NCBI RefSeq assembly: GCF_041321095.1 | Contig: NZ_JBGGWE010000002.1 | Coordinates: 558,001-622,000 of the forward strand | DNA from: Fibrella arboris | Lineage (GTDB): Bacteria > Bacteroidota > Bacteroidia > Cytophagales > Spirosomataceae | Direction: 5' to 3' | DNA: 64,000 bases | Shown: piece after piece, positions 18,340-26,105 of the stretch | Layout of the letters: the number at the start of each line of letters is the position of its first letter | How positions within the stretch are numbered: position 1 is the first letter of the stretch | Program-made: the position numbers and the translations under genes | Notes under the pieces: generated by a model | Seen by the model: the letters and a program-made list of their open reading frames with translations, nothing else | Databases searched by the model: none | What the model was told of the DNA's origin: nothing

Positions 18340-18711
18340 ATGCGAGTACAAACTCACGCCGTGCACTTCACGGCCGACCAGACACTTCTGGATTTCATTC
18401 AGAAGAAACTTAACAAGCTCGACACCTTCCACGATCGAATCGTGAGTGCAGAGGTGTTTCTTAAATTAGATGGAGCCGAGACCGCCAAAGTGAAAGACAA
18501 GATTGTCGAGGTGCGGCTCAATATTCCCGGAAAGGAACTGTTCGTTGTTGAACGCAACAAATCCTTCGAAGCAGCCATTGAACACTTGATGGATGTGATG
18601 AAGGACAAGCTGGTTCGCTGCAAGCAAAAACGAACTGACTTCTCCAGCCCGGAAATTACTAAAGCAAAAGCCCAACAGGAAGAAGAAGCCGTCGAACAAG
18701 ACGAATATTAA
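18340..18711 (+). CDS. hpf: Ribosome hibernation-promoting factor / RaiA family protein
   Basis: 123 residues from ATG 18340 (MRVQTHAVHFTADQTLLDFI). The short HPF/YfiA fold is visible: FTADQTLLDFIQKKLNKLDTF, EVFLKLDG, KIVEVRLNIPGKELFVVERNKSFEAAIEHLMDVMKDKLVRCKQKR, with the conserved basic stretch that contacts the 30S decoding region. The tail is acidic and Gln/Glu-rich. An upstream in-frame start at 18304 adds 12 unlikely residues. It binds ribosomes to inactivate or dimerise them in stationary phase. It is convergent with metK. Confidence 0.92.
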   Translation: MRVQTHAVHFTADQTLLDFIQKKLNKLDTFHDRIVSAEVFLKLDGAETAKVKDKIVEVRLNIPGKELFVVERNKSFEAAIEHLMDVMKDKLVRCKQKRTDFSSPEITKAKAQQEEEAVEQDEY

Positions 18712-18714
18712 TAG

Positions 18715-18816
18715 GTCTCGACAGTCGTTAAAACAGCCGGGCCCTGAGCCGGAAAAGTCGCGATAAGCATTGACTTTCCCAGCTCAGGGCCCGGCTGTTT
18801 TAACGACTGTCGAGAC
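18715..18816. terminator. 35-bp perfect inverted repeat between hpf and metK
   Basis: Arms 18715-18749 and 18782-18816 are exact reverse complements. A second partial pairing (GGAAAAGTC with GACTTTCC) lies in the loop. It fills almost the whole 111-base convergent gap and can act for both genes. Confidence 0.88.
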
Positions 18817-18822
18817 GGCCAG

Positions 18823-20100
18823 TTACAGCCCAAACGTTTCTTTTACCTGGTCTACAAAATCAAGCTTTTCCCAGGTAAACAATTCTACTTCCAGTTCCAA
18901 TGGGCTACCGTTACCCGTGAATGTCTTCTTCACCGTCTCGTTCTTACGTCCCATATGGCCATAGGCCGCTGTTTCTGAATAGATCGGGTTACGGAGCTTC
19001 AGGCGCTGCTCAATCGCGTATGGACGCATGTCGAATAGTTGAGCAATCTTTTCAGCGATGACGCCGTCGTGCAAATCTGTTTTAGCTGTACCGTATGTGT
19101 TCACATACAGACCACAGGGCTTGGCTACACCAATAGCATACGACACTTGCACCAGCACCTGGTCGCAAAGACCAGCCGCTACCATGTTTTTGGCAATATG
19201 GCGCGTAGCATAGGCAGCAGAACGGTCAACTTTCGACGGGTCTTTTCCAGAGAAAGCGCCGCCACCGTGTGCTCCTTTGCCCCCGTAGGTATCAACGATG
19301 ATTTTCCGGCCAGTCAGCCCCGTGTCACCGTGTGGACCACCGATCACGAATTTCCCGGTCGGGTTAATGTAGTAGGTGATGTCGCTGTTGAACAGGCCCT
19401 GTAGTTCGGGTTTTAACCTGGCCTTCACACGGGGAATCACCAGGTTGATGATGTCCTCGCGAATTTTTGCCAGCATAAGGTCATCTGTATCGAAATCATC
19501 GTGTTGCGTCGATACAACGATGGTGTCGATACGAATTGGCCTGTGATCATCTGAATACTCGATGGTCACCTGCGACTTGGCATCGGGGCGCAGGTAACCG
19601 ATCAGCTCAGGTTCCGTGTTGCGTATCAGCGACATCTCACGCAGGATGGCATGCGCCAGATCGAGTGGCAATGGCATGAAATTATCGGTTTCGTTGGTGG
19701 CGTAACCGAACATCATCCCCTGGTCACCAGCCCCCTGCGCGTTGGCTTTCGTTTCGAAATCGTCGTTATCTACCTTACGGTCAACCCCCTGGTTAATATC
19801 AGCCGACTGGTCGTGAAGGGCCGAGAAAATACCGCAGGAGTTGGCTTCAAACATATATTCACTCTTCGTATAGCCAATCTTACGAATCACCTCCCGAGTG
19901 ATCTTCTGCACATCCAGGTACGTTTCTGTCTTAATCTCTCCGGCTAAAACGACCTGACCCGTGGTCACCAGTGTTTCACAGGCCACTTTACTGCTAGGAT
20001 CAAACGCTAAGAAGTTATCGATGAGGGCGTCGGAGATCTGATCGGCGACTTTGTCGGGGTGTCCTTCAGAAACTGACTCGGACGTAAAAAGATAAGGCAT
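18823..20100 (-). CDS. metK: S-adenosylmethionine synthetase
   Basis: 425 residues from ATG 20100 (MPYLFTSESVSEGHPDKVADQISDA). It makes SAM from methionine and ATP. Signatures are GHPDK, GAGDQGMMFGYAT (family motif 1), and GGGAFSGKDPSKVDRSAAY (motif 2, phosphate loop). A slightly longer frame begins at 20133 but lacks family similarity before the internal Met and overlaps the promoter -7 element. It is somewhat longer than the roughly 385-residue E. coli enzyme, as is usual in Bacteroidota. SAM it makes could serve lipA next to it and the SAM-dependent siroheme branch. Confidence 0.96.
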   Translation of the reverse strand: MPYLFTSESVSEGHPDKVADQISDALIDNFLAFDPSSKVACETLVTTGQVVLAGEIKTETYLDVQKITREVIRKIGYTKSEYMFEANSCGIFSALHDQSADINQGVDRKVDNDDFETKANAQGAGDQGMMFGYATNETDNFMPLPLDLAHAILREMSLIRNTEPELIGYLRPDAKSQVTIEYSDDHRPIRIDTIVVSTQHDDFDTDDLMLAKIREDIINLVIPRVKARLKPELQGLFNSDITYYINPTGKFVIGGPHGDTGLTGRKIIVDTYGGKGAHGGGAFSGKDPSKVDRSAAYATRHIAKNMVAAGLCDQVLVQVSYAIGVAKPCGLYVNTYGTAKTDLHDGVIAEKIAQLFDMRPYAIEQRLKLRNPIYSETAAYGHMGRKNETVKKTFTGNGSPLELEVELFTWEKLDFVDQVKETFGL

Positions 20101-20130
20101 TGCGACTCCGTTATGACTTGGTTTAAGTCG

Positions 20131-20160
20131 CAAAACTAAGGCTTTCTGCCCAAATTCAAT
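20131..20160 (-). promoter_or_regulatory. Promoter of metK
   Basis: On the minus strand TAGTTTTG (20131-20138) matches the TAnnTTTG -7 box, with ATTG (20157-20160) about 18-19 bases upstream as the -33 element. The predicted leader is only about 25 bases, which leaves no room for a SAM riboswitch. Confidence 0.65.
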
Positions 20161-20262
20161 GAAACTCCGAGGAGGCTGATTGTACGGCTTACCGAGTTTC
20201 TCGGCTCTACACGCTGGCTACTCAACTTAAAGGAGCTGCTGCCCCAGACCTGGAGTTCCGTA

Positions 20263-21417
20263 TTAGAAAATTCGTTTGCGCAACACATCGAAGGCACCAA
20301 CGGTGAAGGGGCCAAGCGGCACGGTGCTCATGATACGAAGGTCTTCCCACAAACTAGTGTCTTCGTCGAGGAACCGAAAAATACGCGCCGGCGGATTACG
20401 CTCATACAAGCGCGTGAAAATATCGTCGGCGGGGTGGCGCTTATACTGCAATACATTCAGTAACACACTGTCTAGTAGCCCTTTGAACGGTTTGGTGAAC
20501 CAGGACTTCCGCCGCTCGGGCCTCCCGGTGGCGGCCAGCATATTCACCAGTTCGCGCAGATACTGCTGGGTACGCTGAAACGTATAGCCCGTTGAGGGTT
20601 TGGTGTAACCACCCGACGTACCTATGCGCACGATGTGATCCGTTGGGTATTCGGTAACGGTAACATCAGACATAGGAATGACCCCAAACTCGGTCTCACT
20701 GATCTGATACGTACCGGTGTCGAGGAACTGATCGATATAGGTACGTAATGAGTGTTCGTAGGCCTCTGGAGCCAGCAGGTGGTCATTAAAGATCGTGTAC
20801 TCGACCAGGGCCGTATGCTCATTGAAGGGCAATACATATAAAAAGCGGCAGTCGCCCTCCTGCGCCACCCGGAAATCCATCATCCGGGGTCTGTTCACAT
20901 CAAAACAGGCTTTTTCGGTGGTGATGACCCAGCCTTTAAAGTGTTGCAGCAGGTTGTGGTTCGCTGGATTCCTGAGGCTCAGCGGAAACGTGCTGTCGAA
21001 GATAAGATCGGCCATTATTGGCTCATCGTCAACGATCAGGAACCCGCCACCGGTTGTGTCTTTCAATCGGTTAATAGTGCCCAGTCTGAACTCTATATTT
21101 GGGAACTGGGCCAGGTGCGCCTTGATGTGATCATAAAAATCAATACCACGGAGCATCTTGTACTGATAGTCGCCAATATTTAGTGCGCCTGAGAGGGTAG
21201 TACCGTAGAAATCGACGGTATTCCATTTCCGAAAGAGGATCGGCTCGAATGGCCCGTCGCCCCGCTCCCAGAAGCACCAGGTACGATCATTCGTATTCTT
21301 ACCGTCTTTGTCGATAATCAGCACCGACCGATTACGCAGGTTAGACAGCGTCAGGTAATAAGCCAGACTTAAGCCTGCCATTCCTCCACCCGCAATGACG
21401 TAATCGTATTTTTTCAT
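20263..21417 (-). CDS. crtY: Lycopene beta-cyclase family protein
   Basis: 384 residues. The N-terminus YDYVIAGGGMAGLSLAYYL is the dinucleotide (FAD/NAD) fold, followed by IIDKDGKNTNDRTWCFWE, the cyclase aromatic motif region, and YTFQRTQQYLREL near residue 280. The cyclase converts lycopene ends to beta rings using reduced flavin and acts at the membrane surface. No other carotenoid gene lies beside it in this window. It stands between metK and lipA with a terminator on the lipA side. The CrtY/CrtL family call is good; the exact product (one or two rings) cannot be read. Confidence 0.85.
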   Translation of the reverse strand: MKKYDYVIAGGGMAGLSLAYYLTLSNLRNRSVLIIDKDGKNTNDRTWCFWERGDGPFEPILFRKWNTVDFYGTTLSGALNIGDYQYKMLRGIDFYDHIKAHLAQFPNIEFRLGTINRLKDTTGGGFLIVDDEPIMADLIFDSTFPLSLRNPANHNLLQHFKGWVITTEKACFDVNRPRMMDFRVAQEGDCRFLYVLPFNEHTALVEYTIFNDHLLAPEAYEHSLRTYIDQFLDTGTYQISETEFGVIPMSDVTVTEYPTDHIVRIGTSGGYTKPSTGYTFQRTQQYLRELVNMLAATGRPERRKSWFTKPFKGLLDSVLLNVLQYKRHPADDIFTRLYERNPPARIFRFLDEDTSLWEDLRIMSTVPLGPFTVGAFDVLRKRIF

Positions 21418-21427
21418 CGTCGACCAT

Positions 21428-21457
21428 AAAAAAGCCCTGCCGACCCGACAAGGCTTT
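21428..21457 (-). terminator. Terminator downstream of lipA
   Basis: AAAGCCCTG (21431-21439) pairs with CAAGGCTTT (21449-21457) with one mismatch; on the minus strand it is followed by a T-run (A-run at 21428-21433). It lies between the lipA stop and the lycopene cyclase start. Confidence 0.65.
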
Positions 21458-21487
21458 ACACGTATAACGAATAAATAGGTGCGTTGG

Positions 21488-22366
21488 TTATACGTTTACA
21501 TGCCGTTCAGCATGGTAGCTCGACCGGACAAGCGGTCCTGATTCAACGTACTTGATCCCACGCAGTTCACCCTGCTCTTTGTACATGGCAAATGTGTCGG
21601 GATGAATCCACTCCATTACTTCGTGGTGCATCTTGGTGGGTTGCAGATACTGGCCAAGCGTCAGCACATCACAGCCATGCTCCACCAGGTCGTCCATCGC
21701 TTTCAGCACTTCCTCTTTGGTTTCGCCCAGGCCCAGCATGATACCGGTCTTGGTGCGTTGCCCATAGTCTTTGGTGCGACGAATCTGTTCCAGACTACGT
21801 TCGTAACGCGCCTGCGGACGTACCCGACGATAGAGGCGCTCCACCGTTTCCATATTATGTGATACCACTTCCTGCCCGCCTTCGATCATACGGATCAGGG
21901 CATCCCAATTGCCCTTTGTATCGGGAATAAGCGTTTCGATGGTCGTCGTTGGCGACGCTTCTTTCACTGCCCGAACGGTCTGGTACCAGATTTCGGCACC
22001 CCGATCTTTCAGTTCGTCGCGGTTCACTGAGGTTATGACGGCGTGTTTCACCTTCATTAAGGTGATAGCCTCAGCCACCCGGCGGGGCTCGTCAGCATCA
22101 TATTCGGTTGGCCGACCGGTAGCCACAGCGCAAAAGGAGCAGCTACGGGTACAGATGTTGCCCAGGATCATGAAAGTGGCGGTGCCGGCTCCCCAGCACT
22201 CGCCCATATTGGGGCAATTGCCACTTTCGCAGATCGTGTGCAGTTTATGCGTATCGACCAGTTTCCGAACGTTCGCGTAGGCAGGGCCGATTGGCAGTTT
22301 AACACGTAGCCAGTCCGGCCTTTTCTTCCGCTGTTCGGTAGAGGCGATAACAGGTAATTCGATCAT
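21488..22366 (-). CDS. lipA: Lipoyl synthase
   Basis: 292 residues, the normal length. Radical-SAM enzyme that inserts two sulfurs into protein-bound octanoyl groups. Both iron-sulfur clusters are visible: the auxiliary cluster motif CESGNCPNMGECW (Cys 46, 51, 57) and the radical-SAM CTRSCSFC (Cys 72, 76, 79). ATGRPTEYDADEPRRVAEAI and GIMLGLGETKEEVL are also typical, as is the C-terminal Ser in SGPLVRSSYHAE. No lipB lies in the window. Confidence 0.97.
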   Translation of the reverse strand: MIELPVIASTEQRKKRPDWLRVKLPIGPAYANVRKLVDTHKLHTICESGNCPNMGECWGAGTATFMILGNICTRSCSFCAVATGRPTEYDADEPRRVAEAITLMKVKHAVITSVNRDELKDRGAEIWYQTVRAVKEASPTTTIETLIPDTKGNWDALIRMIEGGQEVVSHNMETVERLYRRVRPQARYERSLEQIRRTKDYGQRTKTGIMLGLGETKEEVLKAMDDLVEHGCDVLTLGQYLQPTKMHHEVMEWIHPDTFAMYKEQGELRGIKYVESGPLVRSSYHAERHVNV

Positions 22367-22429
22367 GATGGTAAAGCCGCTTATTTTCTAAAAAATGCGA
22401 TTCAGCGGCGTAAAGTTCGGCAAAATAGC

Positions 22430-22506
22430 AAAGGGCTTAGGCCGTGGAGCTTAGGTTTTTTTGTCGCCCTTGCTCCACAACCTAAGCCCCACGGCCTAAG
22501 CCCTTT
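22430..22506. terminator. 28-bp near-perfect inverted repeat
   Basis: Arms 22430-22457 and 22479-22506 pair at 27 of 28 positions, with an inner TTTTTTTGTCG loop. It begins 10 bases after the stop of the outer-membrane protein gene on the minus strand, upstream of lipA. Confidence 0.82.
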
Positions 22507-22515
22507 ACGGTTTTG

Positions 22516-23313
22516 TTATTTCTTCGTTCCGAAGAACAAGGTAACGTACCCGGATGTGAAGAAACTACGGTTGCCGAGCGTACGATCGCCGAGGGCCGTA
22601 TTGGTGTTGGGCACGATCACGATTTTACTCGGATATATTTCGGATAAGAATCCTATTTCGAGGCCGGTTGTATTGTTGCGGAAGGCGCTCAACTCGAAAC
22701 TCAGGGCGGCTTTGGCATGCAGGCCCACTGTTAATTTCGATTCGCCCAGCCCCTGAAAGAAGCCACCCGATCCGACGATAAACTCAGACCGCCCGCCCGA
22801 TGTGGGGGCGGCCACCGCCTGCGAATACGGAATCTGACGGGTTGTATTCCCCGACGACACCTCCACATAATAGGGTTTGATAATGCCCAGTGAGGGGCCA
22901 GCCGCGAAAATGGCGTTTACCGAAATACCTTCATCGGTGTTGCGCCGAAACAGGGAGATCTCCCGGCCGTACTGCGGCCGTAGCACGAAGAGGTAGTTCT
23001 CTTTGCCGAGCAGAAAGGAGCCACCAAAATTATTGCTGCCGGCAGCATATTCGCGTGGATGTTTCACATTGACTAGCTCAACACTGATGTAGCGGTATTG
23101 TGTTTTCCCAAACAATTCGCCATCGAGCCGTTTCGACTGGCGGAAGACAAAGCCGCCCAATAGGCCAGCATTCGTATTGGTGGTTATACCAAACGTGGTT
23201 ACCGTGTGGAAGTTGTCTTCATCTGACCCGTCGGGCGATTGTGCCTGGGCAGGCGCTGCCAGGATGGCCAAACCGAGCAATGCACAAAGAACCGGTGTAT
23301 ATAGAGATTTCAT
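22516..23313 (-). CDS. Exported probable outer-membrane protein, unknown function
   Basis: 265 residues from ATG 23313 (a second ATG at 23322 would add MTL). Signal peptide MKSLYTPVLCALLGLAILAAPAQAQ is clear. The mature part has alternating hydrophobic/polar strands, several aromatic strand ends and a C-terminal SGYVTLFFGTKK, as in beta-barrels. No family-specific motif is recognised. It is monocistronic, flanked by two long hairpins. The barrel call rests only on strand pattern and terminal aromatic residues. Confidence 0.72.
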   Translation of the reverse strand: MKSLYTPVLCALLGLAILAAPAQAQSPDGSDEDNFHTVTTFGITTNTNAGLLGGFVFRQSKRLDGELFGKTQYRYISVELVNVKHPREYAAGSNNFGGSFLLGKENYLFVLRPQYGREISLFRRNTDEGISVNAIFAAGPSLGIIKPYYVEVSSGNTTRQIPYSQAVAAPTSGGRSEFIVGSGGFFQGLGESKLTVGLHAKAALSFELSAFRNNTTGLEIGFLSEIYPSKIVIVPNTNTALGDRTLGNRSFFTSGYVTLFFGTKK

Positions 23314-23438
23314 CAGCGTCATGTCAGAACACGAAAGATACTACTTTTAGGTAAAAACGATAGGTTTAGCCGGTTGTTTCACCACTTTTGTTTCAACGGC
23401 CTAATTTATTGGTATCGGTTAGCTAATCAGCAGGTTCA

Positions 23439-23513
23439 CACCAAAAAATCGGGGTCAGGATGGGGAAACAGCGTCATACGCTGTTTCCCCATCCTGACCC
23501 CGATTTTTTGGTG
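23439..23513. terminator. 35-bp perfect hairpin with a 5-base loop
   Basis: Arms 23439-23473 and 23479-23513 are exact reverse complements with loop TCATA. T-runs flank on both strands (TTTTTT/AAAAAA inside the arms). It lies just after the stop of the sugar porter gene on the minus strand. Confidence 0.88.
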
Positions 23514-23532
23514 CCTGGTATTGCACCAATAA

Positions 23533-24990
23533 TTAATGTCCGCCTTTGCTCACAACCGCCTGATCGAAGTCGATGCCCTGCTTCCGTAGCACCGCCTGCA
23601 CGCGCAGCCCGAAGAAGAACAGGTACGCAAAACAGACAACCGCCGTGAGGTACGACAACTGAATACCAACCATATCGGCAATCTTACCCTGCACCAGCGG
23701 AATAATGGCCCCACCCAGGATCATCATGATGAGAAAGGCCGCTCCCTGGTTGGTGTACTTACCCAAGCCGGCGGTGCCGAGCGAGAAAATGCTTGGCCAG
23801 AGAATTGAGCAGAACAGGCCGCCGCTAATCAGTGAGAACAGGGCAATCTTGCCGGTCGCCACTACACCAATGATGCTCAGAACAGCCCCAACCGCGGTGA
23901 AATACAGCAATACGGTTACCGGCTTTTCCCGGCTGGCCAGGTACGTGGCAATCATCACCAACACACAGATCATGTAGGGATACAGGTCGCTGACATCGCC
24001 GCTGTAGAGCGCATTGACGCCCAGAACAATGGCAAAGGCAACAAACGGCACCACGAAGGTCAGCACCCGTTTCATGGCTGGCGATGGATTGAAATTGCCA
24101 ATAGAGGCTGTCCAGCGACCAATCATCATACTTCCCCAGAATAACGACACATATTTCGACACCTGCGAGGCATCCAATTGTTCAGTCTGTTTCAGGTATT
24201 CGCCCAGGTTACTGCCAATGGTCACCTCAACGCCAACATAAACGAAAATGGCCGTCATGCCCAGAACCAGCTGGGGGTATTTCAGCACACCAGTACCTAC
24301 TTCAACTTCCTCATCATTGGTGATATGTGGCAACTTCGATAGTTTAAAGAAGCCGGCTAAAGCCAGGAACAGGGCACCCAAAATCAGGTAAGGCACTTTC
24401 ACCGACTCGATGGTTGCGTTGGCGGCGGCATCGGCCGAAATAGACCCGAAAATGGCATACGAAATAATGACCGGTCCGATTGTGCCGCCCAAGTTGTTAA
24501 CCGCCCCACCCAGGTTGATGCGCTGTGCACCTGTTTCGGGTGGCCCCAGCGCAATCATGAAGGGTTGCGTGGCCGTTTGTTGCAGGGAGAAGCCCAGCCC
24601 CACAATGAACAGGCCCGACAGCAACAGCGCATACGACTTCGTTTCGGCAGCCGGGTAGAACAGCAACGTACCCAGGGCCGAAATCAGCAGGCCATAGATG
24701 ATACCGTTCTTGTAGCCGATTCGGTTCAGAATATCGGTCTTGATAGACGCCGATACCAGCAGGTACAGAATAGACCCTACGAAATAGGCAGCGTAGAAAG
24801 CAAAATCGACGAGCTGTGCCTGCGTTTGCGTTAACTGGAACTTGTCTTTAAAGAGTGGAATCAGGATGCCGTTTGAGGCCGCCACGAAGCTCCAGAAGAA
24901 CCAGACGGTAATCAGCGTATACAGCGCCGAGCGATTGTCGGTTTGCTGCGTGAGGGGTTGGCCCGAAGCGGTAACGGGATCGTTTACCAT
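23533..24990 (-). CDS. Sugar MFS transporter, FucP/GluP type
   Basis: 485 residues from ATG 24990 (MVNDPVTASGQ); a TTG two codons earlier is less likely. Twelve hydrophobic segments. The start LITVWFFWSFVAASNGILIPLFKDKFQLTQTQAQLVDFAFYAAYF is typical of the fucose/glucose/galactose-H+ symporters of the inner membrane, as is GLGFSLQQTATQPFMIALGPPETGAQRINLGGAVNNLGGTIGP. The exact sugar cannot be read. It is flanked by a strong hairpin on its 3' side and no sugar kinase lies next to it. Confidence 0.9.
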   Translation of the reverse strand: MVNDPVTASGQPLTQQTDNRSALYTLITVWFFWSFVAASNGILIPLFKDKFQLTQTQAQLVDFAFYAAYFVGSILYLLVSASIKTDILNRIGYKNGIIYGLLISALGTLLFYPAAETKSYALLLSGLFIVGLGFSLQQTATQPFMIALGPPETGAQRINLGGAVNNLGGTIGPVIISYAIFGSISADAAANATIESVKVPYLILGALFLALAGFFKLSKLPHITNDEEVEVGTGVLKYPQLVLGMTAIFVYVGVEVTIGSNLGEYLKQTEQLDASQVSKYVSLFWGSMMIGRWTASIGNFNPSPAMKRVLTFVVPFVAFAIVLGVNALYSGDVSDLYPYMICVLVMIATYLASREKPVTVLLYFTAVGAVLSIIGVVATGKIALFSLISGGLFCSILWPSIFSLGTAGLGKYTNQGAAFLIMMILGGAIIPLVQGKIADMVGIQLSYLTAVVCFAYLFFFGLRVQAVLRKQGIDFDQAVVSKGGH

Positions 24991-25118
24991 GCGCAAGGTT
25001 TGTTAAGAGACAGAGAGAAGTAGGAACTGACACCCCGTAAGAAGAGCGCCTGTCAACAAAACTAACCACAATTTCGTACACTCGTAGCCCGCTGACCGAC
25101 AGGATAAGGGTCTTTGCC

Positions 25119-25126
25119 TATTTTTG
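25119..25126 (+). promoter_or_regulatory. Candidate -7 element of the OsmC gene
   Basis: TATTTTTG fits TAnnTTTG 28 bases before the OsmC start codon. No clear -33 TTTG is seen at the right distance, so this is tentative. Confidence 0.4.
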
Positions 25127-25154
25127 GCAATTCGTTCACGTTAACCCCAGCACT

Positions 25155-25580
25155 ATGGCTACCATTGAGATTTCGTATCTCGGCGATCTCCGCACCGAAG
25201 ACATTCACCAGCAGTCGGGCACCCGCATTCATACCGACGCGCCTACCGATAACCAGGGGCGCGGCGAGGCCTTCTCGCCTACCGATCTGGTTGCCAATGC
25301 ACTAGGTACGTGTATCCTGACTACGATGGCCATCTTTGCCCGCCGCGACGGCATTGAACTGGCAGGTAGCCAGGCCAGTGTAACAAAAGTGATGTCGACT
25401 GATGCACCACGGCGGATCGTTAAAATTGAGATAGAGATGGTGGTGCGGGCTACAACGGCGGATGGCGTAGTACTCGACGAAGCACAAAAAGCAAAATTGG
25501 CGCGCATTGCCCACACCTGCCCCGTGGCCATCAGCCTTCATCCCGACCTCGAACAGGCCGTTTCGATTACCTGGGCGTAA
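25155..25580 (+). CDS. OsmC/Ohr family protein (first copy)
   Basis: 141 residues. OsmC proteins are thiol peroxidases that reduce organic hydroperoxides. The fold is evident from FSPTDLVANALGTCILTTMAIFARRDGIEL, where the Cys in GTCILT is the conserved first cysteine, and IAHTCPVAISLHPD with the second conserved cysteine. A second, quite different OsmC protein is encoded at 54380. The gene is convergent with rbfA and shares a 25-bp inverted repeat with it. Confidence 0.88.
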   Translation: MATIEISYLGDLRTEDIHQQSGTRIHTDAPTDNQGRGEAFSPTDLVANALGTCILTTMAIFARRDGIELAGSQASVTKVMSTDAPRRIVKIEIEMVVRATTADGVVLDEAQKAKLARIAHTCPVAISLHPDLEQAVSITWA

Positions 25581-25585
25581 ACCGG

Positions 25586-25661
25586 TAACGGCGAAGCGCC
25601 AGGTTCGGGAAGAGCAGACAGCAACCGCTTACTCACTCCCGAACCTGGCGCTTTGCCATTA
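25586..25661. terminator. Bidirectional hairpin between the OsmC gene and rbfA
   Basis: Arms 25586-25610 and 25637-25661 match at 23 of 25 positions, with one of the two exceptions a G-T pair; the innermost 17 bp are perfect. Confidence 0.8.
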
Positions 25662-25667
25662 CTTCTG

Positions 25668-26042
25668 TTACTCTTCGTCTTCGGCCGGAGCCGGGGGAAT
25701 CTCAAGTCCGGCAAAGAGCTTATCCATTTTTTCGGCGTACTCGGCGGTATCGTCGAGGAAAAACTGGAGATGCGGAACAATCCGCAACTGATGCCGCACA
25801 CGCTCGCCCAGTAGCTGCCGGATCGTCTTATTCTTCTCCTCGATGGTGTCCATCAGGAGGGCCTTGTTCTTGGCGGCCAAAAAACTGAGGTATACCCGGG
25901 CGATACCCAGGTCGGGCGACACCCGCACGTTGGTGACGGTGATAAACGCACCATTGAACGCGTGGGGCAGCTCACGTTGAAAAATCTCGCCGAGGTCTTT
26001 CTGCAATTGCCGGGCTACCTTTTGCTGTCGTTTCGATTCCAT
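25668..26042 (-). CDS. rbfA: 30S ribosome-binding factor RbfA
   Basis: 124 residues, normal size. RbfA binds precursor 30S subunits and assists 16S rRNA 5' end maturation. The KH-like fold shows in RQQKVARQLQKDLGEIFQREL, VTNVRVSPDLGIARVYLSFL and LRHQLRIVPHLQFFLDDTAEYAEKMDKLF. The acidic tail PPAPAEDEE is common. The start codon region is only 63 bases from the divergent DUF6427-like gene. Confidence 0.95.
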   Translation of the reverse strand: MESKRQQKVARQLQKDLGEIFQRELPHAFNGAFITVTNVRVSPDLGIARVYLSFLAAKNKALLMDTIEEKNKTIRQLLGERVRHQLRIVPHLQFFLDDTAEYAEKMDKLFAGLEIPPAPAEDEE

Positions 26043-26105
26043 AGGGCAAATATCCGTAATTTCGCCGGTTGGCTTAGTGTACTAACCCATATTCGCTCTC
26101 GTAAG

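Noticed and set aside
20101..20262. Possible SAM riboswitch in front of metK
   Set aside because: The consensus promoter box at 20131-20138 leaves a leader of only about 25 bases, and no SAM-I or SAM-II core is visible.
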